From Phialophora verrucosa (Eukaryota > Ascomycota > Eurotiomycetes > Chaetothyriales > Herpotrichiellaceae), in contig MSED01000015.1 in the NCBI GenBank assembly GCA_002099365.1, positions 1,426,001-1,490,000 of the forward strand: DNA of 64,000 nt, given 5' to 3'. The notes below the pieces were generated by a model. It saw only the letters and a program-made list of their open reading frames with translations, searched no databases and was not told the DNA's origin. How positions within the stretch are numbered: the first letter of the stretch is position 1; every line of letters starts with the position of its first letter. The translations under genes were made by a program, and so were the position numbers. Of this stretch, positions 30,309-41,125 are shown piece by piece.

Positions 30309-32141
30309 CTACAAGGAGTAGGCCTTCCAGTTCTTCTCGATCCGTCTCTTCCCCTCTGCATTGCCTCTCCAGCCCTCTGCTTTCAGGACCGGTCTGGTCT
30401 TTATGGTCTCGAGATCCCGCGCCCTGGCGTTCGCATCCTGGATTCGCCGAATACACGTGTCTCGACCGAGGATCTCCAACGACTCAGCCAGGCCGGGGCC
30501 TTGTCTCCCGCCGAGCACCGCCCAGCGAAGGTAGTGGTACAGTGCCCTCTTCCACGTCTTTGCGGCCGTCTCGGTTGGGGGAGAGGCTTCCAAGGCGCGC
30601 AGCTGGGAATGGTGGACTTGCCTTGTCCATGACGAGGCAGGGATGAGAGTGAGGGTGCTCGCGGCGACGCGGAGGGGGTGTAAGAGCGCGAGATCGCCGG
30701 TTTCGACGTCCAGCTCTGCAGCCGGGACGGGCTCGAAGAACAGGGCGCATTGCTCGGCGAACTGGGCTGGCGAACGATGGTGCATGGACTCGGTCTTGAG
30801 GAGACGAGCGACAAGGTCGTGCAGGGTCCGTTTCGGTGCGCTCGGGTCGGAGGAGGAGTCAGGGTTAAGGAGTTGCATCACCTGGCCGGCACCGTATTTG
30901 TCCAAGACGGCGACGGCGACGTCGCGGATCATTTGCTCCAGGTCCTCGCCTCCCGCGGCGATGCGGCGACGGGCGTGGTGTTCTTGCAGGAAGTTGAGTT
31001 TGTCCAGCGAGACGATTGTGTTGCCCTTTGTGATTTTCATGTCGAACAGCGATTCGAGCTGTGCGAGGTCCATGACGTCCTTCTTCTGCGTGTGGCTCCA
31101 GCCTAGCAGCGCTGCAAAGTTGACGAGTGCTTCGGGGAAGATCCCCTTGTTGCGAAAGCTGGATATGTCCGAGTCGAAGTTCCGCTTGCTGAGCTTTTGT
31201 TTGTTCTGGTCAACGAGCAGGGGCACGTGGGCGTATGCTGGCGGAGCCCAGTTGAGGGCGTTGTACAGCGCGACGTGGAGGGGTGTCGAGGCCATCCATT
31301 CGGAACCGCGGACGACGTGGGTGATGCGCATTTCGTGGTCGTCGCAGACATTTGCCCAGTGATAGGTTGGGAAGCCGTCACTCTTCATGAGGATTGCGTC
31401 TTCGTAGACCGGCTCATCCACCAACAGTCTCTTGGTCTTCTCGGCGCCGTGACCCTGAGCCTTGCCGTAGACCAAATCATTGTATCTAGGCCACTCGGCC
31501 GGCGAGAGGAATCGGATAACGTGTGCTTGGCCGCGGTGGGCTCTTTCTCCTGCTTCGGCGGGAGAGACGCTGTGATGGCATTTCCTGTCGTAGCCTAGAC
31601 TGAGTCCCTTCTCATGGCGCCGGCGGTTGAGGTCGTCGAGGCGGTCGGCCGTGCAGAAACAGCGGTATGCTTGTCCACTGTCCAGGAGTGCTTGGATGTG
31701 TTTCGTGTAGAGCGGAAGTCGTTCACTCTGGCGGTATGGGCCGTACGGACCACCGACCTGAGGCCCTTCGTCCCATTGTAGACCTGCCCATCTGAGGTCC
31801 TCGAAAAGTTGGTCCTCCGCGCCGCGAACTGTTCTCTTCGCATCGGTGTCTTCTATCCGAAGGAGGAATTGGCCTTTCGTCGCCCGGGCGAGGAGATAAT
31901 TGAAGAGCGCTGTGCGTATTGAGCCAAGGTGAAGGCTCCCAGTGGGGGAGGGGGCGAAGCGTGTTCTCGCCGGCGTGGATGGAAGCTTGCCTCGTCGAGG
32001 AGCGCGGTCATCAAAGCTGCTACCGGTGGTCGACTTGTGAGCTGAGGCAGAAAACAGTCGAACCAGTTTCGGCGCTGCTTGACGCGCACGGCACGAATTG
32101 CATACCCATGCTGTCGTGAGGGCGACCGACCTCGTCCTCAT
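30309..32141 (-). CDS. Mitochondrial glutamyl-tRNA synthetase
   Basis: A 610-residue, single-exon class Ic aminoacyl-tRNA synthetase of the bacterial GluRS type. The N-terminus (about 1-45) is basic and Ser/Ala-rich without acidic residues, as expected of a mitochondrial presequence. The HIGH motif is in RFAPSPTGSLHLGS (about 62-74), followed by RTALFNYLLARATKGQFLLRIEDTD. The KMSKS-type motif is QNKQKLSKRNFD (about 325). The anticodon-binding region follows. The enzyme charges mitochondrial tRNA-Glu, and in many systems tRNA-Gln, which is then amidated. I chose the ATG at 32141; the open frame extends 7 codons upstream without an ATG. It is transcribed divergently from the J-protein gene. Confidence 0.93.
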   Translation of the reverse strand: MRTRSVALTTAWVCNSCRARQAAPKLVRLFSASAHKSTTGSSFDDRAPRRGKLPSTPARTRFAPSPTGSLHLGSIRTALFNYLLARATKGQFLLRIEDTDAKRTVRGAEDQLFEDLRWAGLQWDEGPQVGGPYGPYRQSERLPLYTKHIQALLDSGQAYRCFCTADRLDDLNRRRHEKGLSLGYDRKCHHSVSPAEAGERAHRGQAHVIRFLSPAEWPRYNDLVYGKAQGHGAEKTKRLLVDEPVYEDAILMKSDGFPTYHWANVCDDHEMRITHVVRGSEWMASTPLHVALYNALNWAPPAYAHVPLLVDQNKQKLSKRNFDSDISSFRNKGIFPEALVNFAALLGWSHTQKKDVMDLAQLESLFDMKITKGNTIVSLDKLNFLQEHHARRRIAAGGEDLEQMIRDVAVAVLDKYGAGQVMQLLNPDSSSDPSAPKRTLHDLVARLLKTESMHHRSPAQFAEQCALFFEPVPAAELDVETGDLALLHPLRVAASTLTLIPASSWTRQVHHSQLRALEASPPTETAAKTWKRALYHYLRWAVLGGRQGPGLAESLEILGRDTCIRRIQDANARARDLETIKTRPVLKAEGWRGNAEGKRRIEKNWKAYSL

Positions 32142-32598
32142 GTGCGATGGTGTCGACAGCAAAGATGCGAGGTGTGGTAATCAGCACAAGGATGAAGCTC
32201 GAATGCACGAGAAGATTCAAGCAACGAGCACCAAGCACCAACCAGTGGCGCAGTTGGATGGATGGATTCGCTGGAATTTCTTCCGCCGCACGGGGATATC
32301 GTCGACGCATGCAGCCTTATTGCTAGACGCTCCAAACGGACCATTTAGGCCCCATTGTCAATCATTAATGAACAAAAAGTCAAGCAGAAAAGCGGGAGTC
32401 AAAATCCCCAACCACTACAAGCCACAGGAACCAGACACCCTTTCGAACCCCTCCAACTCCCATTCTCGACGTCGATCACTAGTCAGCCGTTGGTTGCCTT
32501 GCAGAAATTTATTTGATTCTCTCTACTCACTCATCTCCCTCTCACCTTCCAAGATCCCCATTTGAACATAGTACTGCTCAACAATATAGACAACAACC
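32142..32598. promoter_or_regulatory. Divergent promoter between Glu-RS and the J-protein gene
   Basis: No gene. The J-protein side has a long CT-rich tract (about 32503-32555), typical of a strong fungal promoter or leader. Confidence 0.5.
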
Positions 32599-33882
32599 AT
32601 GAACGGCGCTACTACCGCCGACGGTGCTCCAGAGATCGATCTCTACGAGATTCTCGGCGTCCCCAAGGATGCCTCCCAATCCGATATCCGCAAAGCATAC
32701 AGAAAAGCCGCTCTAGCGCACCACCCCGACAAAGTACCTCCCGAAGAGCGTGAAGAAGCGGAAGCCCGCTTCAAAGCCGCTTCTCAAGCCTATGAAATCC
32801 TCTACGATGACGAGAAGAGAAGGCTCTACGATACTCACGGAATGGCGGCCTTCGACGGCCGCGGGCCTGGCGGCATGGGTGCAGAGGTCAATATGGAAGA
32901 TATCCTGAACATGTTTGGTATGGGTGGCGGCATCCCGGGTATGGGCATGCCCGGCATGGGTGGGCCGCATAAAATGCGAAGAAGCCCAGATGAAAATCAG
33001 AAATACGAGGTCTCATTGGAGGATTTGTACAAGGGCAAAACGGTCAAATTCTCGTCGACCAAGAATGTCATCTGCTCCAAGTGTAAGGGCACGGGCGGAG
33101 CCGAGAAGGCCCAGCCAAAGGAATGTTCCCAATGTAAGGGCCAGGGTGTCAAGCAAGTCTTGTCGCAAGTCGGACCGGGCATGTTGACTCAGCGCATGGT
33201 CGAATGCGGTGCGTGTGAAGGGACCGGGCAGGTCTTCAATCCCAAGGACAAATGCAAGAAATGCAAAGGCAAGCGTGTCACCGAGGAGAAGAAACAACTC
33301 GAACTCTACATCCCTCGCGGTGCACGGGAAGGCGATCAGATCAAATTAGAGGGAGAGGCCGATCAAATCCCTGGTGCTGAACAAACGGGAGATATCATCT
33401 TCCACCTGGTTGAACAGTCCCACGAAGTCTTCCAACGTACGGGCAATGATCTCAGTGCGAAACTCGACATAACCCTGGCAGAAGCACTGACTGGATTCCA
33501 CCGCGTGGTGCTTAAGCATCTTGACGGGCGTGGGATTGAACTTCACCATCCCCAACAACCTGGCCAGATCCTCCGTCCGGGTGAAGTGCTCAAGATCAGC
33601 GGTGAGGGTATGCCGATGAAGAAGTCCGATGCCAAGGGCGATCTCTATCTCGTCGTCGAGATCGCCTTCCCCGAAGACGGTTATTTCCTGGACAAGCCGG
33701 GCGCCCTGGAGCAACTGCAGAAGCTGCTCCCGGCACCGGAGCCACCGATTGAGGATGTCGAGGAAGCGGACGAGGTGCAGTTCGAGCTCGCCGATATTGA
33801 TGATATCGGTGGCGAGGAGGCACAGGGAGCGTGGGAGGACGATGAGGATGGACCGCAGCAAGCGCAATGTCAGACTCAGTAG
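32599..33882 (+). CDS. Class I (type A) J-domain chaperone with CaaX end, Xdj1/Ydj1-like
   Basis: A 427-residue, single-exon Hsp40 that stimulates Hsp70. The J domain (about 14-78) has the HPD triad in AALAHHPDKVPPEE. A Gly/Met-rich G/F-like segment (about 85-120) follows. Next is a four-motif zinc-finger region: CSKCKGTG, CSQCKGQG, CGACEGTG and CKKCKGKR (about 150-225; the last departs from CxxCxGxG at its end). The C-terminal substrate-binding domains include ELYIPRGAREGDQI and GDIIFHLVEQSHEVFQRTGNDL. The final four residues, CQTQ, form a CaaX box, so the protein is probably farnesylated and partly membrane-bound, as Ydj1 (CASQ) is. The N-terminus is closer to the Xdj1 group than to Mas5/Ydj1; this subgroup call is from memory. 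Confidence 0.9.
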   Translation: MNGATTADGAPEIDLYEILGVPKDASQSDIRKAYRKAALAHHPDKVPPEEREEAEARFKAASQAYEILYDDEKRRLYDTHGMAAFDGRGPGGMGAEVNMEDILNMFGMGGGIPGMGMPGMGGPHKMRRSPDENQKYEVSLEDLYKGKTVKFSSTKNVICSKCKGTGGAEKAQPKECSQCKGQGVKQVLSQVGPGMLTQRMVECGACEGTGQVFNPKDKCKKCKGKRVTEEKKQLELYIPRGAREGDQIKLEGEADQIPGAEQTGDIIFHLVEQSHEVFQRTGNDLSAKLDITLAEALTGFHRVVLKHLDGRGIELHHPQQPGQILRPGEVLKISGEGMPMKKSDAKGDLYLVVEIAFPEDGYFLDKPGALEQLQKLLPAPEPPIEDVEEADEVQFELADIDDIGGEEAQGAWEDDEDGPQQAQCQTQ

Positions 33883-34398
33883 AGCAGTGGATCTAAGACT
33901 GATGCCTGGAAGCCGGTTGTGAACCGACCTTTGCATGGAAATGAGCATGCAAGAAGACATCACCACGCGATTGGACAGGGCCGAACTGATGGCCTCGGTA
34001 TGTGACACGATGTTACGAATGAAGGCTGCGGCGCGGAGCCGGTGGGATATGACAGGGTACGCATTAGACGGCGTTGAAGGATCGTGTGTGTGGAAAAGCA
34101 TTGCTTCGGCGTTGGATAGAACGGCTCCGGCGGGCTGAGGCTCTTGAGGAACGGCAGAATCAGATCGCAACTCGACATCCCATTGCGAGACGAGCCGCGA
34201 TCTGAGGCTGATCAACAGATCAACAGACCAGTCTGGTGCGCAGGGCGTCTCTTGGAGGAGCAGTATCTTCGGAGGCATAGTTCTTCTTTATTCATGACCA
34301 GTCATTTCCTCTCCAGATAACCGTTCTTCTCAATAAGCACTGTCTAGAATTCCAACTCATCGCCGCTCGTCTATAATCTACTGTTGGCTGGTAGTCCC
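33883..34398. other. Convergent intergenic region
   Basis: Lies between the 3' ends of the J-protein and DAO genes. Frames here do not look coding. Confidence 0.4.
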
Positions 34399-35930
34399 TT
34401 AATGCGTCCCATTCTCGACTGCTTGAGGTTCTGGTGCGCCCGACGCCTTGGTCCTACCCTCGAACTTCTTGCCCATCCTCTCTTCCGTGACCCTGTAACA
34501 GTCGGGAAACCAGCTGCTTAACTCGTCTCCGTCCCTGCCCTCAATCATGGTCGTGACAGCCTTTGCGCACAAGAAACACAACACCATGCCATGACCCTGG
34601 AACGAAGCACTTAGATATAACCCGTCTTCTCCGGGCACAGGGCCGATGAAGGGATATCCATCAGCTGAAAACCCCATCACTCCCGACCACGTCCTGCGAT
34701 TGTGCCCGTCGGGGTGGTCTCTGCCCCAATTCTTCGGGCCGAAATACCTGCGCGTGCATTCGAGCAGATACTCTGCGCTGGATTTATCGTACGTCGTGTC
34801 GTCGGTATTCCCATATTCATTCATGCCGTCGTCCTTTGCAACATGCATACCTCCACCGATGACAATGTCTCCCTCGAACTTGCTCCTGGGTGGCCGAGAT
34901 ATCATGTATTCGAAACCCTCTTTGTAGACAAAGGAATATGTTGTTTCCAACCCGTGCTGAGGCATGCTCTGGCCCGGGCGCTGGGCAGTTACAACTCCTC
35001 GTAAGGGGACAATCACACCCTGTAGGCGCGGATATAGATGTGCCGTATACCCATTGGTAGCCAGGACCAATTTCTTGCTCGTCACAGAGCCCCGCGGTGT
35101 TGAAATCGTCCAGCTACGCTCCTCACCTTTGGAGATGCTGTTTGCAGGCGTGTTACACTGTAGATTTAACCCTTTACCCAGTGCAAGTTTCAAGACCCCG
35201 ATTGTGAAGTGATAAGCGCTAAGACTTCCACTCTCGTACTCTAAGCTGCCGACACTGCCCGGCGCCAGATACTTGTCAGCCGTCTCCTCCGCGTCATGGA
35301 AAATATGCTTGGGCGCGCTCTCGACGCCCATGGATTTCTCCATCAACGCCACGGACACTCTCGCTGCCTGGAACTGAGTAGAGTCGTAGAAGACATCGAT
35401 AGTCTGGCAACGCACGGAATCACAGGGAATAGAGTGCTCGCGGGCGAAGGCGTGTACATTGACCATGGTGTTGTATTCCAGGTTGGTGATCTTGATGGCG
35501 TCCGACGTGCCGACGGATTTGACGTTCTCGTGGAAGGAACGGTAGGTGGCAGTCTTGGTGTGACCGCCTACGTTGCAAAGTCAGGGATCATGGAGAGTAG
35601 TTGGGAGAAGATGAGACCAGTCGGCGCAGCTTTACTTTACCTACCATTTCGACCGCTGGCGCCGCTGGCTGCCTGGCGAGCCTCCAGAAGAACAATATTC
35701 AGACGCGGGTCTGAGGAGAGCAGATTGTATGCGATGCTCGCGCCACTGACACCAGCACCGACGATAACAACATCAGCCTCTCTTGGCAGATCTGGAGTTG
35801 TCCGACAATCGGCTATCTCATCTGGAGGATCTTGCCAGTACGACTGAGTTGGGTTGTGTCTGGGGAGGCCGGGAGGTATATTGCGCCTTTGATCCATTTT
35901 GGGATGCTCAAAGTCTCGATCTGGTGCCAT
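34399..35930 (-). CDS. FAD-dependent oxidoreductase, DAO family
   Basis: A 484-residue protein in two exons (35645-35930 and 34399-35567; 77-base intron GTAGGT...CAACGTAG, phase 1). The dinucleotide-binding fold is ADVVIVGAGVSGASIAYNLL (about 52-71; GxGxxG), then the acidic end of strand 2 in VLLEARQAASGASGRNGG. The intron interrupts just before this last Gly-Gly. The substrate domain includes KLVLATNGYTAHLYPRLQGVIVPLRG, and the C-terminal FAD contact is TWSGVMGFSADGYPFIGPVPGEDGLYLSASFQGHGM. The family covers sarcosine, D-amino acid and other secondary or tertiary amine oxidases; the substrate is not predictable. There is no clear SKL peroxisomal signal at the end (VENGTH). Divergent from Med19. 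Confidence 0.9.
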
Positions 35931-36510
35931 GAAGGAGATCGAGATGTGCTTGTGCTTATGCTCGGATGCTGGACGACGGACGTGAGTGAGGTTACAGTAA
36001 TTACAGTACATAACACGGGCGCAATACCAATAGAGAACTTTGCAATGACGTGGAACTCCAATAGAGCACTTCTGCAATGGCGCGCGCACGTGATGCTACC
36101 GGGGAGGCATGCCGGCGCTAAAGCCGTTTGCGCCTCCCAGCGCAATTGTGGTGCTGGCAAGCCGCCGCCGCCTGGGCCCCAGTTCTCACCTTCAGGTTGT
36201 GTATGATCCTGATCCTGCCTTTGTTCTTCCTTCAAACAACCCCGTCGCCCAACTCTCCGCTCACCATTTACCACTTGAAACGGTCACCGCGAACTCGACA
36301 ATCTGCCGCTCCTGATCTTGCTACTGTGCTCATCCCTCCCAGCTTCGTTCCGCCGTCAGCACGCCCGCCGCCAAACTCGCTACTGATACGCTTCCGATCT
36401 CGAGTGACGCCCCGCCTCGGTATCCCCAGACAAAGAGCCATTGCCTGCGATCCCTCCGCTTTCGAAGGTGGCGCGCAATCCACCGCGGAAGGGTGTCCTT
36501 GCGCACTTTC
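35931..36510. promoter_or_regulatory. Divergent promoter between the DAO gene and Med19
   Basis: 580 bases without a credible gene. Contains TTACAGTAATTACAGTAC around 35992-36009. Confidence 0.45.
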
Positions 36511-37790
36511 ATGTTCCTCTCATCCCGACCGTCGACCATTCCGCCTTCTCCAACGTCTCCGCTTGAGTCGGGTCTCAAGCGACGGCGCCTGTCCGACAAC
36601 CTTCCGCAAAGCCCCATCTCTCCTTCTTTTATGTCAGTCGCTACAAAGAGCTATGTCTCCCCTTACGGAAATACACATAATCCCGACGAGGCTACGGCGA
36701 GATCGACCCCCAGCTCACCAAGGGGTTCCGCTGCTCGTTCTCATCCGAACTCACGTCCCACTCACTCCCTCCCGACTCCGGCGCACAGCGTAGCAGGCAC
36801 GAATTCAGGCTTCGACATGGCGGACGACGCTGATCAGCATCGTGATAAGCGACAGAGACGTGACTCGGGAAGAGAGGAAGAAGTGGATCCGATGGAGGTG
36901 GAGCCAATTACACAAGCGACCAACCATGACCGGAACGACGAGATGGAAGTAGATGGCGCGGCCAAGGTTGCGGACGGTGTGAGGGCGGCACAATTGATGG
37001 TGGATGAGAAGACGCTGGAACAACTACAGGAAGATATGGGCGATGCCTTTCTTCTCTGCAGATCCAGTAAGACTCTCCAGTCCTCCACCACTTACAATCT
37101 CTCTTTTGCAGGTTTGTTGACCAGTTGTTTGCAGAAGTCGAGCGTCAAAAACCCGATCCGCAGCAGCATCTGCTCGCTTTGTATGGCCTTGGTCCATTGC
37201 TACACAGCGTCGCGCGCACGGATCCGAGGACCGGTGAGAAGATCAATAAACTCCGCAAATCGTACGAGGGACAGATCAAGGGTTTCAATCTGTCTGGGCG
37301 GAACAAACCTGTCAAAGGGGAACGGAATGTCGACGAAGAACAGCCTGGCCCGTTGCGACGCATGGCAGGATCGTCCGTGTGGGGCCTCCAACCGGCGGAG
37401 CAGTGGGATGCTGAGCATGCGAAGTCTAAGATCGAGGTCACGCCGGATTTCAGGGCCAAGTTGAAGATGGCCGTGCAGATGCAGCCTGGAACAGTACGAA
37501 ACAACGCCCATTGGGAGGATGTTCTTGGATTCGAAAAACCAAACGCGAGGCCACCTCCCCCGGCACAACCACAAAGTCAGCCAGCGATACCTCGACAGAT
37601 CCCGAACGGGGTGATACGGCCAACACCGCACCAGAATGCCGAGGCAAAGCGACAGACTCGTGGCAAGAAGCGTAGTTACGGCGATGACAGCTTTGTCGGG
37701 TATGGCGAGGGATATTCCGATCCAGAAGACGGAGATGGCGACGAGTACGGCCAGAGGAAGCGGAAGAAGTTAACAGGCACAGATTATTGA
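36511..37790 (+). CDS. med19: Mediator complex subunit 19 (Rox3)
   Basis: A 403-residue protein in two exons (36511-37066 and 37135-37790; 68-base intron). The Rox3 core is LALYGLGPLLHSVARTDPRTGEKINKLRKSYEGQIKGF (about 200-237), preceded by a disordered Ser/Pro and acidic region with basic KRRR and KRQRRD patches. The C-terminus is basic (RKRKKLTGTDY). Med19 sits in the Mediator head/middle contact and helps pass signals from activators to RNA polymerase II. I chose the acceptor at 37134 because it alone joins CRSS to VERQKPDPQQHLLALYGLG in frame; an upstream AG at 37111 gives a different frame. The start is the first ATG of the frame. Confidence 0.88.
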
Positions 37791-38547
37791 GGGTCACGCA
37801 TTAGACCACTATGCTCTCAGCACTCGACTGACGCCGGTCGTGCTTTACAACAGGATATTGCTGGGTGCAGTGATCAGCTGCGCCCGAACATGGCTGCAGC
37901 GACAACAAGTTTTGCTTCCCACAAAATCCTTGGTCGAGCCAGGTCGGGTCTATATTTCTTTGCCAAATGTTGCATGGGGCGCATGTTTTCAAAAGATACC
38001 CTTAATGAGGAGAGATCAGAGGGCTGAGAAAATGGATATATGAGCGATAAATAACGGCCAAAATGGGTGGCGCGCTTCAACGGTATTCAAAGGTTTTGCA
38101 CATCCTAGCCATGCGGCTTCAAAGGATCCAAGAGGTCCCGATCAGGACCGACTTCCCTTGTCTTTCTCAGACTCCGCGCTCTGGACTCCGGGTCCATTCA
38201 CAGCGGGAGCAACCCAACCCCGGCCCGGGATTATGTTTACTCGACCCACCAAAAATCCCACGACAACTCGTACGCCTTGTGGCATCGTCCTGAGGCGCAT
38301 TCGTGTATGATAGATAATGACAGTCAATGACGATGAAACTGCATATAAATAAACTGCATGTGCGTTGCCCTTTGCTCTGGAGGCCGTCCTTACAGTAATC
38401 TGGTTGCGGTCGAGTCGGCTCACGCTTTGTCTCTCTTGTTTTCTTGTTGGGTGAACATACATATTGGACTCGATACTCCGTAACTCGGCCACATCGCGTG
38501 CGACGACGAATTGGCGCCAGCAACGTCAAAGACGACAGACAGCCATA
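37791..38547. promoter_or_regulatory. Intergenic region upstream of the HAD gene
   Basis: Nothing recognisable; contains AT-rich flanks of both genes. Confidence 0.35.
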
Positions 38548-39402
38548 ATGTCTCTCCCAATGCCACCCCCCACCGTCCCCCGCAGACCTCTCTCCAGCTA
38601 CAAACTGATCTCTTACGACATCTACGGCACGCTCATCGACTGGGAAACCTCGATAGTGCAACTCCTCCAGCCACTCGTCAGGCAGATCCCCCCCTCGTCC
38701 CCCCTCCACCACCAGTACGCCGACAGCACGACGCCGGGCTCCCCGGGCCGGAGCCGTCTGGCCGCCAAATTCAACGACGTCGAGCACGCCCTTCAGGCCG
38801 AGAACCCCACACAAAAGTACGACGCGCTCCTGCACGACACGTACTTCAGACTTGCTCGGGACTTTGGCGTCCTCAAGGAGACCACGGAGACCACGACCTT
38901 GGAGGCCGACGCCACAGCCTTCGGCGCCAGCATCGGCACGTGGCAGCCCTTCCCGGACACGGTGGACGCGTGCCAGCGCCTCGTGCGCGCGGGGTTCAAG
39001 CTCGTGCCGCTGTCGAACGTGGATCGCGCGTCATTCGGGCGCACTCTAGCGGGACCCCTCGCAGGCGTGGACTTCTTCGCCGTCTACACGGCCGAGGACA
39101 TCGGGAGCTACAAGCCGGATCTGCGCAACTTCGAGTACCTGATCAGGCGGGCCAAGGAGGACGCGGGCGTGGAGAAGGACGAGATCCTGCATGTCGCGCA
39201 GAGTGTGTTTCATGACCATGTGCCGGCCAGGAAGATCGGGTTGGCGAGCGTGTGGATCAATCGCAAGGGCGCGGGCATGGGGGGTCAGGATGAGGCGTTG
39301 AGGGCGTTGCATGAGAGGGGGGACGTCGGGTATGGGTGGCGGTTTAGCACGTTGGGGGAGTTGGCGGATGAGGTCGAACGGGAGAAAGAGGGCAAGTCCT
39401 AG
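38548..39402 (+). CDS. HAD-superfamily hydrolase, haloacid dehalogenase type II-like
   Basis: A 284-residue, single-exon protein. Motif I is ISYDIYGTLIDWE (about 21-33) with the nucleophilic Asp, motif II is VPLSNVD (Ser, about 158), the motif III Lys lies in DIGSYKPDLRNFEYL (about 190), and the acidic motif IV is replaced by HVAQSVFHDHVPA, the pattern of type II 2-haloacid dehalogenases. These enzymes hydrolyse a C-halogen or phosphate bond through an aspartyl intermediate; the natural substrate in fungi is mostly unknown. There is an insertion (SSPLHHQYADSTTPGSPGRSR) in the cap domain. The ATG at 38548 is the first giving a sensible N-terminus; the frame is open upstream without an ATG. Confidence 0.88.
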   Translation: MSLPMPPPTVPRRPLSSYKLISYDIYGTLIDWETSIVQLLQPLVRQIPPSSPLHHQYADSTTPGSPGRSRLAAKFNDVEHALQAENPTQKYDALLHDTYFRLARDFGVLKETTETTTLEADATAFGASIGTWQPFPDTVDACQRLVRAGFKLVPLSNVDRASFGRTLAGPLAGVDFFAVYTAEDIGSYKPDLRNFEYLIRRAKEDAGVEKDEILHVAQSVFHDHVPARKIGLASVWINRKGAGMGGQDEALRALHERGDVGYGWRFSTLGELADEVEREKEGKS

Positions 39403-39678
39403 GATAGGGCGCGGCATCAAATGAAGGGTCATTGAGCAATTATACGAGACCATGAGAGGTAATGATCGATGATATGGCGTTTTGTTAGTGTGTATGGATT
39501 GGCTCGATATGCAGTGCAATCACTGGCTTGTCACCTCACCTCCGCTGCGAGAATTGAGTCAGAAGTTCAAGAGACAGTGGCAAGGATAAGGTGAGAGTTG
39601 CTTGACGCTTTTTGAGATCCTCTTCTCAGACACTTTCCTCTCCTCCATGTTCATGCCATTCCACACTCACCTTCATCA

Positions 39679-40293
39679 TCACTCTTTCTTCCTCCTCGTT
39701 CCCTCTGGATCAGCAAGGGCCTGTGCGTTCCATCGTGGATCGTCGCTCTCATTGACCGGCGCCCAGCCGAGTTGAATCTACTCCGCTGAGTACAGGTCAT
39801 CCCGCATCAAGAGCCCTCAAGGTGAAATACGTACTTGCATTGTCTTCTGATCCCAGTCCTTGGTAAAGCTCCGGATCTTGCCATCCTCGACTTCAAAGAT
39901 CGCCGCCGCACTCCACGTCGCATGCCTCCCTGTGGCTTCAATGTCCTTGTACGGCTTCCCCACGTGGCTCCCCTCCGCGGTATAGCGAAGCAGGACGTGT
40001 CCGTTCTTCGCGAATACCTGGTCGAAACGGATGATGTGCAGATCGGACACGGCGGACATGACCACGGAGTGAGAAGTCGCGTAGTCCATGGGCGTTTCGC
40101 AGCCCGGGAATGTCGCAGGAGCCCAGAACCAGCTGTCGGCGTGACAGAGGTGGGCGACTGAGTCACCACCTTTGTTCTCGGTGGGAGAGTATGCGATGGA
40201 CAGGTATTCTTTGCAGACTTTGATGTTGGCCTCTTCTTCGGCAGTCTGGTCCGTCGTAATGACGGCGGGCGGGTATATGTATTGCGAGGACAT
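39679..40293 (-). CDS. SnoaL/NTF2-like fold protein
   Basis: A 185-residue protein in two exons: 39835-40293 and 39679-39777, with a 57-base intron GTACGT...GCGGAGTAG. The first exon has the alpha+beta plan of NTF2-like proteins: a helix (AEEEANIKVCKEYLSIAYSP), then VAHLCHADSWFWAPATFPG, and strands (HIIRFDQVFAKNGHVLLRYTAEGSH, HATWSAAAIFEVEDGKIRSFTKDWD). Splicing replaces a chance five-residue end by IQLGWAPVNESDDPRWNAQ...; reading on to the acidic/basic tail is coding-like. Such proteins are often cyclases, isomerases or ligand-binding proteins, so no specific role can be given. No signal peptide is seen. It is convergent with the HAD gene. Confidence 0.8.
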
Positions 40294-41125
40294 CTTCGCG
40301 ATGTGTTTTCTTAGTGGATATGCGTTGGTGCAATGGGAGGTATTTGTGGCTAACGTAGAGGATACGCTTTCTGCACAACGATCCTGAGAATGGTCAGAGC
40401 GCATTTCCATGCCGTGGACACACAGGCCCGGTCATTGAGATCATGGGCTGTGAAGTAACACGTCATGCACTATCTCTAGTCCATCCATGAGGGGTCGCGG
40501 GTATTCCACCACCAAACGCGAGAGATCTCCTGTTGCATGACCCTCGTGCATGAATGCGTTCTCGTTACTCTGTACTCTTATCCTTCTCGCGCGCTGCGCT
40601 GCTTTTGCACGAATCTGAGCGGAGGGATGGACAACTCGGGCAGGGGATTTTGCTAGGGGCGGCCAGGCTAAGCTTTCGCCAGCGTTCGCCAGTTTCGATT
40701 CGCAAGTTCGCTCGAGTTTCACTTCACTTCGCTTTCATCCGCATGACAGGTCAATTCAATCACCAAGCTGCGGCTCCAAGAACTACTGTGGGTTATGTCG
40801 CCTCTGGACCTGCGGCTCGAGGTCGAGCCTGGGGCTGTGGGAGAGGAGGCTCTCGTGGCCCAATGAAGTCGCAAATCTGTGGCATTGCCGGGGCTGCGTT
40901 GTCCACCGCTTAAGCCAGATACGGAAATCATGAATATCTAGTTCGACTGGGACCCCTGCCGTGGCGTCACTGTTCGACGACTGGTCAGCACGATGGTCGC
41001 TATGTGCCAGTTGGTGCTCACGTATCTGGGCTCAGTCTCACTCAGAGATACATATCCTCCATCGAACCCGGATAAGTCACACCTTCCATTCTCGCGCCTC
41101 TATCTTCCAGTCAGCCTCGCACAGC
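40294..41125. promoter_or_regulatory. Divergent intergenic region before the first Clr5-domain gene
   Basis: No gene accepted. The frame of the Clr5 gene is open back to about 40961 without an ATG, probably by chance. Confidence 0.4.

Noticed and set aside
40961..41125. N-terminal extension of Clr5 paralogue 1
   Set aside because: The frame is open but has no ATG, and the paralogue begins directly before the Clr5 domain, supporting the ATG at 41126.
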